From NCBI GenBank assembly GCA_024695865.1, contig JAILHI010000090.1, forward strand, positions 1-64,000: a DNA stretch of 64,000 bases, given 5' to 3'. Each line of letters opens with the position of its first letter. Positions within the stretch are counted from its first letter, which is position 1. Positions 26,284 to 35,131 of this stretch are shown in pieces. Made by a program: the position numbers and the translations under genes. Below the pieces are notes generated by a model. That model did not search any database. It worked only from the letters and a program-made list of their open reading frames with translations, and was not told the origin of the DNA. This DNA comes from Candidatus Gastranaerophilales bacterium (lineage in GTDB: Bacteria; Cyanobacteriota; Vampirovibrionia; Gastranaerophilales; Gastranaerophilaceae).

Positions 26284-26921
26284 TTTGTTCTTTTGTAAGG
26301 GCGAATTGTATAAAAAAATCAGTTTTTAATAATAAAAATACAATCACCAAATTTGTAACGGTTTTATTTTTGTTTTTTTCTTCCGTAATCTTTTGCGGAG
26401 CAACAAGTATGAGTTACGTAATTGATGCGGAAACAAATGCCGCCCGCCACAACAACCTCGGAATTATCTGGCTCCGGGAAAGATATTATTACGGTGCAAT
26501 AAAAGAATTTGAAATTGCAATAAATCTGAACCCTAATTCACAGGCTTCTTCCGTTTATTACAACAATCTGGGCAGAACCTATATCACGATAGGCTATCCC
26601 GAACTTGCCGAGGCAAAGTTTCTGATGGCAATAAAAAAATATCCGCTAAACTTTGAATATTATGTAAATCTTGTCGAAGCCTACGGGAAACAGAATAAAA
26701 CGGCTCAAAAACTCGAATATCACAAAAAACACAGGAAAAATAATATCGATGATATTTTAATTGCTTTGTTATATGGCGCTTTGGGGCAAACTTCAACGGA
26801 AGTTACAATGCTTGACGAATTTTGCAACAACGAACCTGATTTGATTATCACACCCGCTGTCAGACGGTATGTTTCGGAACAGGCAAAGTATTTAAGATAT
26901 AACCAAAAAAATATGCAGTAA
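26202..26921 (+). CDS. TPR-repeat protein with signal-like segment, start uncertain
   Basis: Up to 239 residues. A hydrophobic, signal-like segment (ITKFVTVLFLFFSSVIFCG) is at about 47-65 from the first ATG, followed by TPR repeats (NNLGIIWLRERYYYGAIKEF, NNLGRTYITIGYPELAEAKF). A standard protein would begin just before the hydrophobic segment, but there is no ATG, GTG or TTG there. The only options are the ATG at 26202, inside an intergenic repeat, or the ATG at 26409, with a GGAG ribosome site, which would lose the signal segment. The repeat may have replaced the original start. It is first in a run with the unknown gene and yajQ. Confidence 0.65.
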   Translation: MSCRKKQVKTSLRGLLPVAVLCRLPRTFCSFVRANCIKKSVFNNKNTITKFVTVLFLFFSSVIFCGATSMSYVIDAETNAARHNNLGIIWLRERYYYGAIKEFEIAINLNPNSQASSVYYNNLGRTYITIGYPELAEAKFLMAIKKYPLNFEYYVNLVEAYGKQNKTAQKLEYHKKHRKNNIDDILIALLYGALGQTSTEVTMLDEFCNNEPDLIITPAVRRYVSEQAKYLRYNQKNMQ

Positions 26922-26931
26922 AGAGGAATTT

Positions 26932-27831
26932 ATGGAAATTGACCCTATCAAAATTTTGCAGAACACTCATTCTATAAAAATTAATAATGAACACATGTCT
27001 GCCGCTCAGGCGCAGCAAAACAGCCCTGTTAAAGAAAAAGGCAATTCGGAAAATGTAAAAAATACTTCCTCTATTCAAAGTCAAAAAATAAAATTTCAAA
27101 ACCAAAATAAGACAGACAGTGTTCAGCGGCGAAACTACACCACGACACTCTGCGTTTCCAAAAAAGAATATGAAGCAATCGTCAATAAAAGACCGCTTAT
27201 TAAGTTTCGTCCCGTTGTTAATTCTTATATAAAAAGTTGTGATAAGGCTTTGGTGGCTCAAAGTTTAAGTATCCCCAAAAGTCAGATAGACAGGGTTATT
27301 CACGAAACGACTCAGTTTTTGCTGTATAAAAACCCCGCAAGTATGTATTATGACCCTAATAAAATCCTTGATGACATGTATCTCGATGAGGATTTTAAAA
27401 GACTTCTTCTTGAAAAAAATATTACGGGTTATGACGGAATAAGACAGCAGGAATTGTTGTATTATCAGGAGCATGGAACAATTTTGGAGCCTTATGTTTA
27501 CAGACACGGTTCAAAAGAACAGTTACTTGATTATATGAAATTGCAGCTTTCCGATGCAAAAACGACTCTTAAAAATTTATATAATATTCTGGATACCGAA
27601 AGCGGCGGGCTTTATTCTTATTTTGAAAGACCTATTCACGTTCTCGATAACAGAACCGTTCAAAAAATGCAAAAACTTGTAACGGACGGTCTCGGTAATG
27701 CCAAAGACAGAGGTTATATCTCTGAAATCGAGTATAATCAGAATGTCGAGTGGGCTTTGGAAAAAATTTATGAAATTCAGTCAAATACTTCTTTGAGAGA
27801 AGCATTGAGAATAGTAACAAATCACAGTTAA
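26932..27831 (+). CDS. Hypothetical protein, Gln/Asn-rich N-terminus
   Basis: 299 residues, beginning 10 bases after the TPR gene with an AAGAGGAA ribosome site. Residues 1-65 are polar and probably disordered. From about 75 the protein is mostly helical (YEAIVNKRPLIKFRPVVNSY, QLLDYMKLQLSDAKTTLKNL) with no catalytic motif or membrane segment that I can recognise. The family is unknown to me. Its place between a TPR gene and yajQ, with tight spacing, suggests a shared operon. Confidence 0.75.
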   Translation: MEIDPIKILQNTHSIKINNEHMSAAQAQQNSPVKEKGNSENVKNTSSIQSQKIKFQNQNKTDSVQRRNYTTTLCVSKKEYEAIVNKRPLIKFRPVVNSYIKSCDKALVAQSLSIPKSQIDRVIHETTQFLLYKNPASMYYDPNKILDDMYLDEDFKRLLLEKNITGYDGIRQQELLYYQEHGTILEPYVYRHGSKEQLLDYMKLQLSDAKTTLKNLYNILDTESGGLYSYFERPIHVLDNRTVQKMQKLVTDGLGNAKDRGYISEIEYNQNVEWALEKIYEIQSNTSLREALRIVTNHS

Positions 27832-27849
27832 TAACAAAAGGAGAAAATT

Positions 27850-28350
27850 ATGGCTAAAGATGCAAGTTTTGATATAGTTTCCGAATTTGATAAACAAGAG
27901 TTGGTTAACGCTGTTGATCAGGTTAAAAGAGATATTTCATCACGTTTTGATTTGAAAGACAGTGGTACGGAAATTGAACTTGACGGAGATAAAACTATTA
28001 CCATCACGGCGAAAGATGATATGAAAATCAGAAACGTTGTAGATATTTTGCAATCGAAAATGGTTAAAAGAAATTTAAGTATAAAAATTCTTGATGCACA
28101 GCCGAGAGAAAACGCTCTTGGCGGAAATGTCCGTCAGGTTTTCAACCTTAAAAAAGGTCTTTCAATGGAACTTGCGAAAAAAATCGTTGCCGATATAAAG
28201 GCTTCAAAATTAAAGGTTCAGGCTTCCATTCAGGGCGAACAGGTCAGAGTTTCGGGCAAAAGCAGGGACGATTTGCAGGAAATCATAAAACTTATGAGGG
28301 CAAATGAAGAAAAATATGATATCGCTCTGCAATATACAAATTACAGATAA
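27850..28350 (+). CDS. yajQ: YajQ-family nucleotide/c-di-GMP-binding protein
   Basis: 166 residues, the family's usual length. It begins MAKDASFDIVSEFDKQELVN and continues with ISSRFDLKDS and KDDMKIRNVVDILQSKMVKR, all typical of YajQ (UPF0234). Members bind c-di-GMP in some bacteria and act as effectors with transcription factors; the fold is two ferredoxin-like domains. A GGAG ribosome site precedes the ATG. A diguanylate cyclase is present at 11840 in the same window. Confidence 0.93.
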   Translation: MAKDASFDIVSEFDKQELVNAVDQVKRDISSRFDLKDSGTEIELDGDKTITITAKDDMKIRNVVDILQSKMVKRNLSIKILDAQPRENALGGNVRQVFNLKKGLSMELAKKIVADIKASKLKVQASIQGEQVRVSGKSRDDLQEIIKLMRANEEKYDIALQYTNYR

Positions 28351-28958
28351 AATTTATTTTTAATATTATCTGATAATTAGTCCGAGTGAAGCGAGACAAT
28401 TCTGTCTCAAAAATACTTTTTGTCACCCCGAATTTATTTCGGGGTCTGTATTACGTCATTGTGAGGAACGAGCGAGCAGAGGCTGAAGGGCTTGCGAGGA
28501 GCAAGACCGTAACGCCGTTTAATGCGAGCGAAGTGAAATTAATATGCCCGACGTGGCAATCCCGTTATGAAAGTTCGTCACATTGAACTCGTTTCAGAGT
28601 CTGTTTTTAGTCGGGCATGCCTTAATTTTGAAAATACACTTAATTAATTTTATGTAATAATTTTGTTTTATTAATCGGGTTATTTTTGACAATTCTCTAA
28701 AAATCAACAATAATCCGATTTTTAGCGTTTTGATTATCAAAAATTTTTATTTACTTCTTTTATTTATTTTAATAATTTTGAAAAAATTTATTAATTAATT
28801 TTTCAGACAAAAACCCCGAAAGCCCCGCCATTACAAGAAAATAATAAGTGTACAAAAGACAATTCATTCAAATATGTTTACATTGCAAAAAAAAATAGCA
28901 AAAAATATTTTCATAACTGTTATTATTGAAGTACACAAAAAAACGATTGGAGATTTTT
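28351..28958. repeat. Intergenic region: mosaic repeat then AT-rich stretch
   Basis: 28426-28444 is a hairpin CCCCGAA/TTCGGGG. 28451-28563 is a nearly intact repeat copy (CTTGC-GAGGA-GCAAG hairpin at 28491-28505, ending GTGGCAATCCCG). From 28620 to 28958 the sequence is very AT-rich and I see no gene; it should hold the promoter of the following gene. Confidence 0.7.
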
Positions 28959-30884
28959 ATGCGTATTCCCGGAGCCGGTAATTCAAAGAATTTTGGAAAT
29001 GCCCTTTCTACGAGACAAGAACAAGAGCAAAAGAAACTTATACAAGAAGTAAGAGAAGCCTTAGGACACGAAGATGCGATTTCCGTAGGCAAGATATATG
29101 CGGCAGGTAATCCGTCTGCAGAAGGACAGGATACAGGTGTCGGCAAAATTAATTCTGACGAAACATTCAGAATGTGTGAATTACTGCAGGTTTATGCAGG
29201 TGCAAATGCCATAAAGAGTTTCCCCGCAGGTCAATTGGGTTCAAGGCCTGCATACACTGACAAGGGATATTACGGTTCATATCAGCGTTCAGCAATGACT
29301 TTGGGCGAAGATAATATCAATTTGTTTAATTTAACAAAACCCGAATACGGTTCAATTCTCCCCGAAGCAGAAGCAAAGAAATTTGCTGACAAACACGCTG
29401 CAAACGGTGTCGGTGAAAATAAAATCGATTATGCAAACGAACTCGACAGACAAGACCCTGAAAATTATCCAATCAATGAACCTTTAAAAGTTGCTTTTGA
29501 AAACTTCAAAACAATGAAACCGACTCCCGAATTAAAGGCTTTAAGAGCAGAATTTGAAACATATAAGACAACAAAAGAACCTGTTGATATCGACGATATT
29601 CAAACAAGAGCAGCACTTTTCCCGACTTTGAGAAAAGAAGGAAAATTAGACTTCTTCCAGGGCTTTGATAAAGACCCTGCCGTAAGAGCGCAGAAAATGC
29701 CCGAATTTGAACAAATGAAGAAAGACCACGCAGAAGAAATCGAATTCTTCAAGTTCAAACAATTCTTGGCAGAAAAAGAATTTGCGGCTGCTAAAAAAGA
29801 ATTAAACGATAAAGGCATGGACTTATTCGTTGATATGGCAATCGGTTTCTCATGGGCAGAAGAATGTATGTATCCCGATGCTTTCCTCGATGGCAACAAC
29901 GGACACAAGGCATCATTAGGCTGGGGTCTTCCCGTTCTTGATGTTGAAAGCCTTGTTGGTAAAGATGACAGCCCCGCTCATAAGTTATTAAGAGATAAAA
30001 CTGCTTTGAACCTTATGAGAGCAGACGGTATCAGATTTGATGTAGGCTGGTCTTATATGAAGCCTTTGTTCGACAAAGGAAACGGCATGCAGCACATGGA
30101 AGCAACAAGCAAAATTGTTCACATGTTTGAAGATACTGCTGAACAAATTAAAGGCAAAGACTTCGACCAGAGAAAATTGGTTTATGAATGTGATGCTAAC
30201 ACAACCGATATGGATATGATTAAGAACAAAGAACTCTTCAAAGATATTAAAGGCATGATGGTTCTTACAATGGTTGAAGAAAGAAATGATGCTCAGAATA
30301 TCGGCTGGAAGAACACAAGATTCTTAAAAGAACAGGTTGGTTTAACTGATGACCAGATGTTAATCGGTACAAACAACCACGACAGAGAATCGGTTATCGA
30401 ATGTGCCGAAACTCCTCAAATCAGAGAAGAAAACGTAGGCGCTTTGATGAGAGTATTCGATACTCCCGACTGGACATTGTTCAAAGACAATAATAATGTT
30501 CAGGAAAATAACAGAAAATTCACGGTCGGTAAATTTGCAGAATGTTTCAACGTTAAAAACCAATTCACATTCTACAACGATGTTCTCGGCAGACGTGATA
30601 AAGTTGATACTCACTGGAAAGCACCTGTTGAAGACGAATACAGATGCAGACTTGAAAGAAATTACGAAGAAAATTATCACAAGGCTGTTCAGGACGGTTA
30701 CGGTCTTAACTTAATGGATACTTACAGATTCATTATGGAACGCAGAGGCATGGATAAAACAAATCCCGAATTATACGCAAAGGTTAAGGCATTCGGCGCA
30801 TACCTCGCAGAAAAAGGCGGTATCTACTCAAGAGAACAGGCTGATGCTATCGAAGCAAAAGAAGGCTATAAAGAAATTAAATAG
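28959..30884 (+). CDS. GH77/GH13-like alpha-glucanotransferase (MalQ-like), divergent
   Basis: 641 residues from the ATG at 28959, which has a TTGGAG ribosome site; an upstream TTG at 28926 is less likely. The alpha-amylase clan motifs are visible: YYGSYQRSAMTLGEDNINLF (compare SPYQ...SA...NP of MalQ), LFVDMAIGFSWAEECMYPDA, GIRFDVGW with the nucleophile Asp361, LVYECDAN with acid/base Glu410, and TNNHD with Asp475. It therefore probably disproportionates or transfers maltodextrin chains in the cytosol. About 100 residues (roughly 185-285) are a charged helical insert. A strong terminator follows. Relation to a storage-polysaccharide pathway is inferred; pgi lies nearby. Confidence 0.75.
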   Translation: MRIPGAGNSKNFGNALSTRQEQEQKKLIQEVREALGHEDAISVGKIYAAGNPSAEGQDTGVGKINSDETFRMCELLQVYAGANAIKSFPAGQLGSRPAYTDKGYYGSYQRSAMTLGEDNINLFNLTKPEYGSILPEAEAKKFADKHAANGVGENKIDYANELDRQDPENYPINEPLKVAFENFKTMKPTPELKALRAEFETYKTTKEPVDIDDIQTRAALFPTLRKEGKLDFFQGFDKDPAVRAQKMPEFEQMKKDHAEEIEFFKFKQFLAEKEFAAAKKELNDKGMDLFVDMAIGFSWAEECMYPDAFLDGNNGHKASLGWGLPVLDVESLVGKDDSPAHKLLRDKTALNLMRADGIRFDVGWSYMKPLFDKGNGMQHMEATSKIVHMFEDTAEQIKGKDFDQRKLVYECDANTTDMDMIKNKELFKDIKGMMVLTMVEERNDAQNIGWKNTRFLKEQVGLTDDQMLIGTNNHDRESVIECAETPQIREENVGALMRVFDTPDWTLFKDNNNVQENNRKFTVGKFAECFNVKNQFTFYNDVLGRRDKVDTHWKAPVEDEYRCRLERNYEENYHKAVQDGYGLNLMDTYRFIMERRGMDKTNPELYAKVKAFGAYLAEKGGIYSREQADAIEAKEGYKEIK

Positions 30885-30901
30885 TTGATGAAAACATTAA
30901 A

Positions 30902-30931
30902 AAAGGCTCAACGAAAGTTGAGTCTTTTTTT
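30902..30931 (+). terminator. Terminator after the glucanotransferase
   Basis: GGCTCAAC-GAAA-GTTGAGTC stem with a stable GAAA tetraloop, then a run of T residues. Confidence 0.85.
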
Positions 30932-30939
30932 TGCGGAAA

Positions 30940-31060
30940 AATTAATCCCTGAAACCGAACGGGATTGCCACGAAATGCTGCGCATTTCCCGCAATGACGA
31001 CTAACTTCTTTGCGAGGAATGAAATGACGAAGCATGTAGGGTAGACTTTAGTCTACCGAT
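30940..31060. repeat. Repeat copy with arm-swapped hairpin and palindrome
   Basis: ATTGC (30964-30968) and GCAAT (30991-30995) enclose GAAATGC-TGC-GCATTTC. The perfect palindrome GGTAGAC-TTTA-GTCTACC is at 31040-31057. The rest, up to 31200, is AT-rich without a gene. Confidence 0.75.
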
Positions 31061-31224
31061 ATTTTTTATAAATTTTGTTTGACTAAAATCAATTCTCTAA
31101 TATTTTTTATCTGCCGAAAATTTTACAAAAATATTGATTTTTTTACTGTTCCGAAATCCCCGAAACCCATGTTATTACATGATATACTCTTGTTTACAAA
31201 ACTTAACAATTGGCAATTAAAAAG

Positions 31225-31252
31225 GCAATTTTTTTTCAAAAAAATACTTTAT
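31225..31252 (+). promoter_or_regulatory. Unusual promoter, shared motif with 9335
   Basis: GGCAATTTT starts at 31225, and after 11 bases TACTTTATATA follows; a further GGCAATT lies 12 bases upstream (31213). The purine-rich leader ends AGAGATTAGAATT before the ATG at 31295. Confidence 0.5.
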
Positions 31253-31294
31253 ATAGACAAGAGAAGTTAGAAAAATAGAGAAGAGATTAGAATT

Positions 31295-31777
31295 ATGTCA
31301 AATTTTATTGGAGCAAATTTACTTGCATCGGTTGAAAAGAAAATTTTCCCGCACGGCGTAGCAATGGATATATCAAAACGTCTTGATTCAATGACGTTTG
31401 TAAGCAACGAGGATCCTGAAAATCTGGATTCCTTTAATACAAGAAACAGTTTGAGTGCATCAGCGGCAACAATCTTTAAAGCATACGGCAAAAGTGCCGA
31501 ACAACTTTCAACTGCTTGTAAAGATTCAAAATTGAATGTTAAAGTTGATTCAGTTGAAACAAAATATGTTGCTGACGCAGAACAGACAGGCAGTGTTTCA
31601 ATTTATACCTTCACTGATAAATACGGTCGCAAAGTTTCTATCAACGATATTGATACAAAACAATTCATCGAAAGAGAACAGGGCGTTGTTGATGACATCT
31701 TGCAGGGTGTAATTGATGAAATTGTTGCAGGTAATATAAATCTTCCGAGCATGGACGATGAACAGATGGCAGCGTAG
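31295..31777 (+). CDS. Hypothetical protein of 160 residues
   Basis: Begins MSNFIGANLLASVEKKIFPH. There is a Ser/Asn-rich middle and an acidic helical end (VVDDILQGVIDEIVAG, then MDDEQMAA). No signal peptide, membrane segment or known motif. It is a single-gene unit with the same promoter layout as the small coiled-coil gene at 9396 and a perfect terminator, so the two may be expressed together. Function unknown. Confidence 0.75.
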   Translation: MSNFIGANLLASVEKKIFPHGVAMDISKRLDSMTFVSNEDPENLDSFNTRNSLSASAATIFKAYGKSAEQLSTACKDSKLNVKVDSVETKYVADAEQTGSVSIYTFTDKYGRKVSINDIDTKQFIEREQGVVDDILQGVIDEIVAGNINLPSMDDEQMAA

Positions 31778-31795
31778 GCGATAGAAAAATTTAAC

Positions 31796-31829
31796 AATAA
31801 AAAGGCTCCGATATCGGAGCCTTTTTATT
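31796..31829. terminator. Bidirectional terminator between the hypothetical gene and pgi
   Basis: A 34-base perfect palindrome: AATAAAAAGGCTCCGAT and its exact complement. A and T flanks serve both converging genes. Confidence 0.9.
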
Positions 31830-31855
31830 GACTATGTAATCCCTTTAAATACTTT

Positions 31856-33337
31856 TTATTTTCCGGGGGTTAATTCATACGGGCTGCCCGGTTTGAATTT
31901 ATTTTTGTAGGTTTCAACCGAGGGCTGTAAAATTTCGGGTAAAATTAAAAGGTTTTTGTAATTTTCTTTTTCCGTTGCAAGTCTTCTCATTATACCCATA
32001 AAAACGGTTTCAAAGTGTTTTGTCTGAATATATTCGCCTATGGTTTCGGGTTTAATTGCGTTATTTTCGACTTCGAGAATTTCTATTTTAACGGGGGTTG
32101 TTTCAGCGTAGGTAGCGGCAATTGCGGAAGTGTATTTGTTGTAATTGTCCGAAATTGAGGGGTTCATGATGGTCATGACCGTATTGTATTTTGTTCTGTT
32201 TTGGGGGCTGAAATGACCTTCCGTTGCGTAGTGCATGCTGTCGGGGGCTTTGCCGACGACATAGTCAAAATCTTTTAAGGATTCGAGATAAAGTTGTTTT
32301 GCCCAGTTTTCGCCTGCGCCCTCAAAAAGTTTTCCGAAGTATTGCTGCTGGATTATTGAATATTTATATTGTCTTGCCATTAAATTAAACAAAGCGCCCT
32401 GAACCGCAAGGCTGCCCGAGGGGTTTTTAACGTTGAGGTTTTGGGTATTTGCGTTAATTGCGCCCTGAAGAATACGTTTTGTAATTTCGGGTTTTACGCC
32501 TGCATAGGCAAGAACGAAAATGCCCGCATCGTCAAACATGCTGTATCTTCCGCCGACATCGTTATGTATATATAATTCTTTGATGTAAGAGTTGTCCGTT
32601 CCGTTTTTGGAGCCGATTTTTCCTCTGAGGTTTTTCTCTGTCGGGTTGGCATCTGTGCATATTGCAAAGTGCATTTGCGCTTTTTTAAGCGCTTTTTCAT
32701 CGTCAAGACCTGTTTCCTTGTAGTATTTTATGAGGTCGTTTTCAAATCTCTTGAAGCCGTCTGCCGTTTCAAAGGTTGTGCCTGATTTTGAAACAACGAG
32801 GAAGTTTAAATTTTGCAGTTCCAATCCTGTTTCTTCAAGGAAATTTTTATAACTGACGGGGTCTATGTCGGAATAGAAATAGACGGGTCTTTTTCTGTCA
32901 AAACCTGTCATATTGAGGAGAAATTCCGCAGTATGCTTTGAACCGCCTATGCCTAAAACGACTAACGGACGGTTAACGGTTGTTTTTCTTGCGGAAAGCA
33001 AATATGCCTGTTCATAAATTTTATCGACATTTGATTTTCCTCTTTTTAATTCAAGTTGTTTTTCGGGAAGTTCCACCCATTTTAAAAACTGTCCGTCTCT
33101 TTCGTATCTTGAAGCAAATTCTTCAACGGTTTTTTTTGCGATTTCTGCATTATCGTAATAGAACTGCGCAAAGGTTTTATATCTTGTTTTATTTTTTTCG
33201 GGCATAAGAATTTTAACGGAATAATTTTTTGATTTTACCTGTTGTTCCGTCTGAGTTTTAGGTTGTTCCTGTATGTTTTGCGCCAGCAAATCCGTATCAG
33301 GATTGAGCATGGCGATGGTCATTAATTCTAAAAGCAT
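31856..33337 (-). CDS. pgi: Glucose-6-phosphate isomerase, divergent
   Basis: 493 residues. It interconverts glucose-6-phosphate and fructose-6-phosphate. SIS-fold signatures are LGIGGSKHTAEFL, VVSKSGTTFETADGF, GGRYSMFDDAG and, further on, ENWAKQLYLES and GHFSPQNRTKYN. The C-terminal HFETVFMGIMRRL is a diverged form of the usual region with the catalytic Lys. The N-terminal 45 residues are Gln-rich and not typical. It stands alone, converging on the hypothetical gene, with repeats upstream. Confidence 0.85.
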   Translation of the reverse strand: MLLELMTIAMLNPDTDLLAQNIQEQPKTQTEQQVKSKNYSVKILMPEKNKTRYKTFAQFYYDNAEIAKKTVEEFASRYERDGQFLKWVELPEKQLELKRGKSNVDKIYEQAYLLSARKTTVNRPLVVLGIGGSKHTAEFLLNMTGFDRKRPVYFYSDIDPVSYKNFLEETGLELQNLNFLVVSKSGTTFETADGFKRFENDLIKYYKETGLDDEKALKKAQMHFAICTDANPTEKNLRGKIGSKNGTDNSYIKELYIHNDVGGRYSMFDDAGIFVLAYAGVKPEITKRILQGAINANTQNLNVKNPSGSLAVQGALFNLMARQYKYSIIQQQYFGKLFEGAGENWAKQLYLESLKDFDYVVGKAPDSMHYATEGHFSPQNRTKYNTVMTIMNPSISDNYNKYTSAIAATYAETTPVKIEILEVENNAIKPETIGEYIQTKHFETVFMGIMRRLATEKENYKNLLILPEILQPSVETYKNKFKPGSPYELTPGK

Positions 33338-33671
33338 TTACAATATCCCTTTCGTTACACTTACGGAAAAATTTTAGCATAAGCAGAGGAAAATTAAAAC
33401 ATACATCTTTGCGAGGAACGAGCGAGCAGAGGCTTGCGGGGAGCAAGACCGTAATGCCGTTTATTGCGAGCGAAGTGAATTTGATGGCGACGAAGTAATC
33501 CCTGAAACCGAAAGGGATTGCCACAAAATGCTGCGCATTTTTCGCAATGACAACATATGTTGTTGTGAGTGGCAGGGTGCAAAAAGGAACGTTTGCACCG
33601 AAAAGAAATCTCGCAACAGATAGTAAGCAGGGTAGACTTTAGTCTGCCAAAAAATCTGCAACGGCAGCCGA
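33338..33671. repeat. Mosaic repeats upstream of pgi
   Basis: 33403-33550 is a repeat copy with the CTTGC-GGGGA-GCAAG hairpin (33433-33447) and, further on, ATTGC (33517) ... GCAAT (33544) around AAAATGC-TGC-GCATTTT. A GGTAGACTTTAGTCTGCC palindrome is at 33631-33648. No gene is seen. Confidence 0.75.
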
Positions 33672-34178
33672 TTAATCCTCTTTCAGATGTTCGTCCGTAT
33701 CAATCATTTTACGTAACAGGTCGGTATCGCCCTGCAGTTGAAAATATTCCTGAAATTTCGGAGTAGTATGAAGATTAAACGAACGTCCGTTTTTATCTTT
33801 TGTACGTTTAATAAAGCCCTGTTTTACAAGTTCCGTAACGTGTTCGTAAGTCGAAGCGCCACGCATTTCTTTAAGCGCCGATTGTCTGATAGGTTCTTTT
33901 AAAGCAATGATTGTAAGGGTTTTCAAAATTGCGCCTGACAATTCTACGGGACAGAGTTTTTCAACGATGTTGGCATATTCCTCTTTGACCTGCAAAATAT
34001 AGCCGTTTTCATCGTTAATTTCAAGAGCGCCGTCACGGGAAGAATAATCCATAATCAATTCAAGCATAGCCTCTTCTATATCGGGTTCTTCTTCGTGCAG
34101 AATTTCTGCGATTTCCTTAATGGTAACCGATTTTGCTATAACAAAAAGAACTGTTTCTATCCTTGACTTTAAACTCAT
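33672..34178 (-). CDS. scpB: Condensin subunit ScpB
   Basis: 168 residues. Two winged-helix domains are visible (SLKSRIETVLFVIAKSVTIK at the start, TIIALKEPIRQSALKEMRG...ELVKQGFIKRT further on), the typical ScpB pattern. It joins ScpA at the head of the SMC complex and helps chromosome compaction and segregation. It overlaps scpA by 4 bases. Confidence 0.93.
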   Translation of the reverse strand: MSLKSRIETVLFVIAKSVTIKEIAEILHEEEPDIEEAMLELIMDYSSRDGALEINDENGYILQVKEEYANIVEKLCPVELSGAILKTLTIIALKEPIRQSALKEMRGASTYEHVTELVKQGFIKRTKDKNGRSFNLHTTPKFQEYFQLQGDTDLLRKMIDTDEHLKED

Positions 34179-35131
34179 GAGGCAGCCACAGCCTCTTTAA
34201 TCGGCGGTGTCTTGATGATGTTGCCGCTCATACCTCCGATAGTTGTGTCTTTAAAGTAAATATCTTTATCGACGGGTTGTTCTTCTTCCGTATCCGTTGC
34301 TGATGTATCTTCTGCAACTGTTTCCATACCTGCTTTTTGTACGTATAAATCGCCGTAAATTTCTTCCTGATGTAAAGATACTTTGTTTTCTGCGGTTAAA
34401 AACAGCAGAGCCATATAGGCGGAAACCTTTTCCATACCGATATCAACAAGGTCATTTAATTCAACTTTTTCGCATTTTACAAAGATTTTTTCGAGTTTTT
34501 TTGTTAATGCGTTGATTGTGATTTTAATACTTTCGTTATCGGCAGCCTGTTTAACAAATTCTTTTGCCGAAATGTTGTCAAAATTTCTTGCTCTTTCTTT
34601 TGCTCTGTTGAGAGAGTTTTTGAGAGCCTGTTTTTTATCAAGTTCTTCGTAGAATTTGAGTTGTTTAATCAAATCCTGCAAGGTAACCGTTCTTTTTCTG
34701 TTGAGTCTTGTGCTTAAACGTCTTTTGAGTGCTTCGTCAATTGAAACAACGTTTGTTTTTCTGACGGGCTGTGGGTTGTAATCGGGTTCAAATCCGTCAT
34801 CGTAATCTTCAAAATTGTTTTGAGCCATTACGGAATCAAAGTCCATCGGGTCTAAGCCGACCAAAACATTTGATTTTAATTTAAGCAAAACAGATGCAAG
34901 CCAGATGGTTCTGCCCGTGTTTCTGAGGTTGTTTGCTTTCTTTTCTGCCATCTGAACGAGGTATTTGTCTGTAATATCAACAATATCAATGTTCCAAGGG
35001 TCAATTTTACCTGTTTTAGCCATTGTAACGAGAAGTGCAATACCGTCAGTGCCTTCTTCCAATCCGTTCAATCCAAAATTTTCTTCGGGGATATTACCTG
35101 TTTTATAAAAATTTTCTGCCGTGTTATCCAT
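34175..35131 (-). CDS. scpA: Condensin kleisin subunit ScpA
   Basis: 318 residues. The kleisin N-terminal helical part (EGTDGIALLVTMAKTGKIDP, then WNIDIVDITDKYLVQM) is standard and contacts the SMC neck. The middle is charged and longer than average, and the C-terminal winged helix (FLTAENKVSLHQEEIYGDLYV) binds the SMC head. A tail of about 45 residues is acidic. It overlaps smc by 8 bases and scpB by 4, so all three subunits are translationally coupled. Confidence 0.93.
   Translation of the reverse strand: MDNTAENFYKTGNIPEENFGLNGLEEGTDGIALLVTMAKTGKIDPWNIDIVDITDKYLVQMAEKKANNLRNTGRTIWLASVLLKLKSNVLVGLDPMDFDSVMAQNNFEDYDDGFEPDYNPQPVRKTNVVSIDEALKRRLSTRLNRKRTVTLQDLIKQLKFYEELDKKQALKNSLNRAKERARNFDNISAKEFVKQAADNESIKITINALTKKLEKIFVKCEKVELNDLVDIGMEKVSAYMALLFLTAENKVSLHQEEIYGDLYVQKAGMETVAEDTSATDTEEEQPVDKDIYFKDTTIGGMSGNIIKTPPIKEAVAAS

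Noticed and set aside
34784-34796. GGGTTCAAATCCG, the T-loop sequence of a tRNA
   Set aside because: It lies inside scpA codons, with no acceptor stem or anticodon arm around it.
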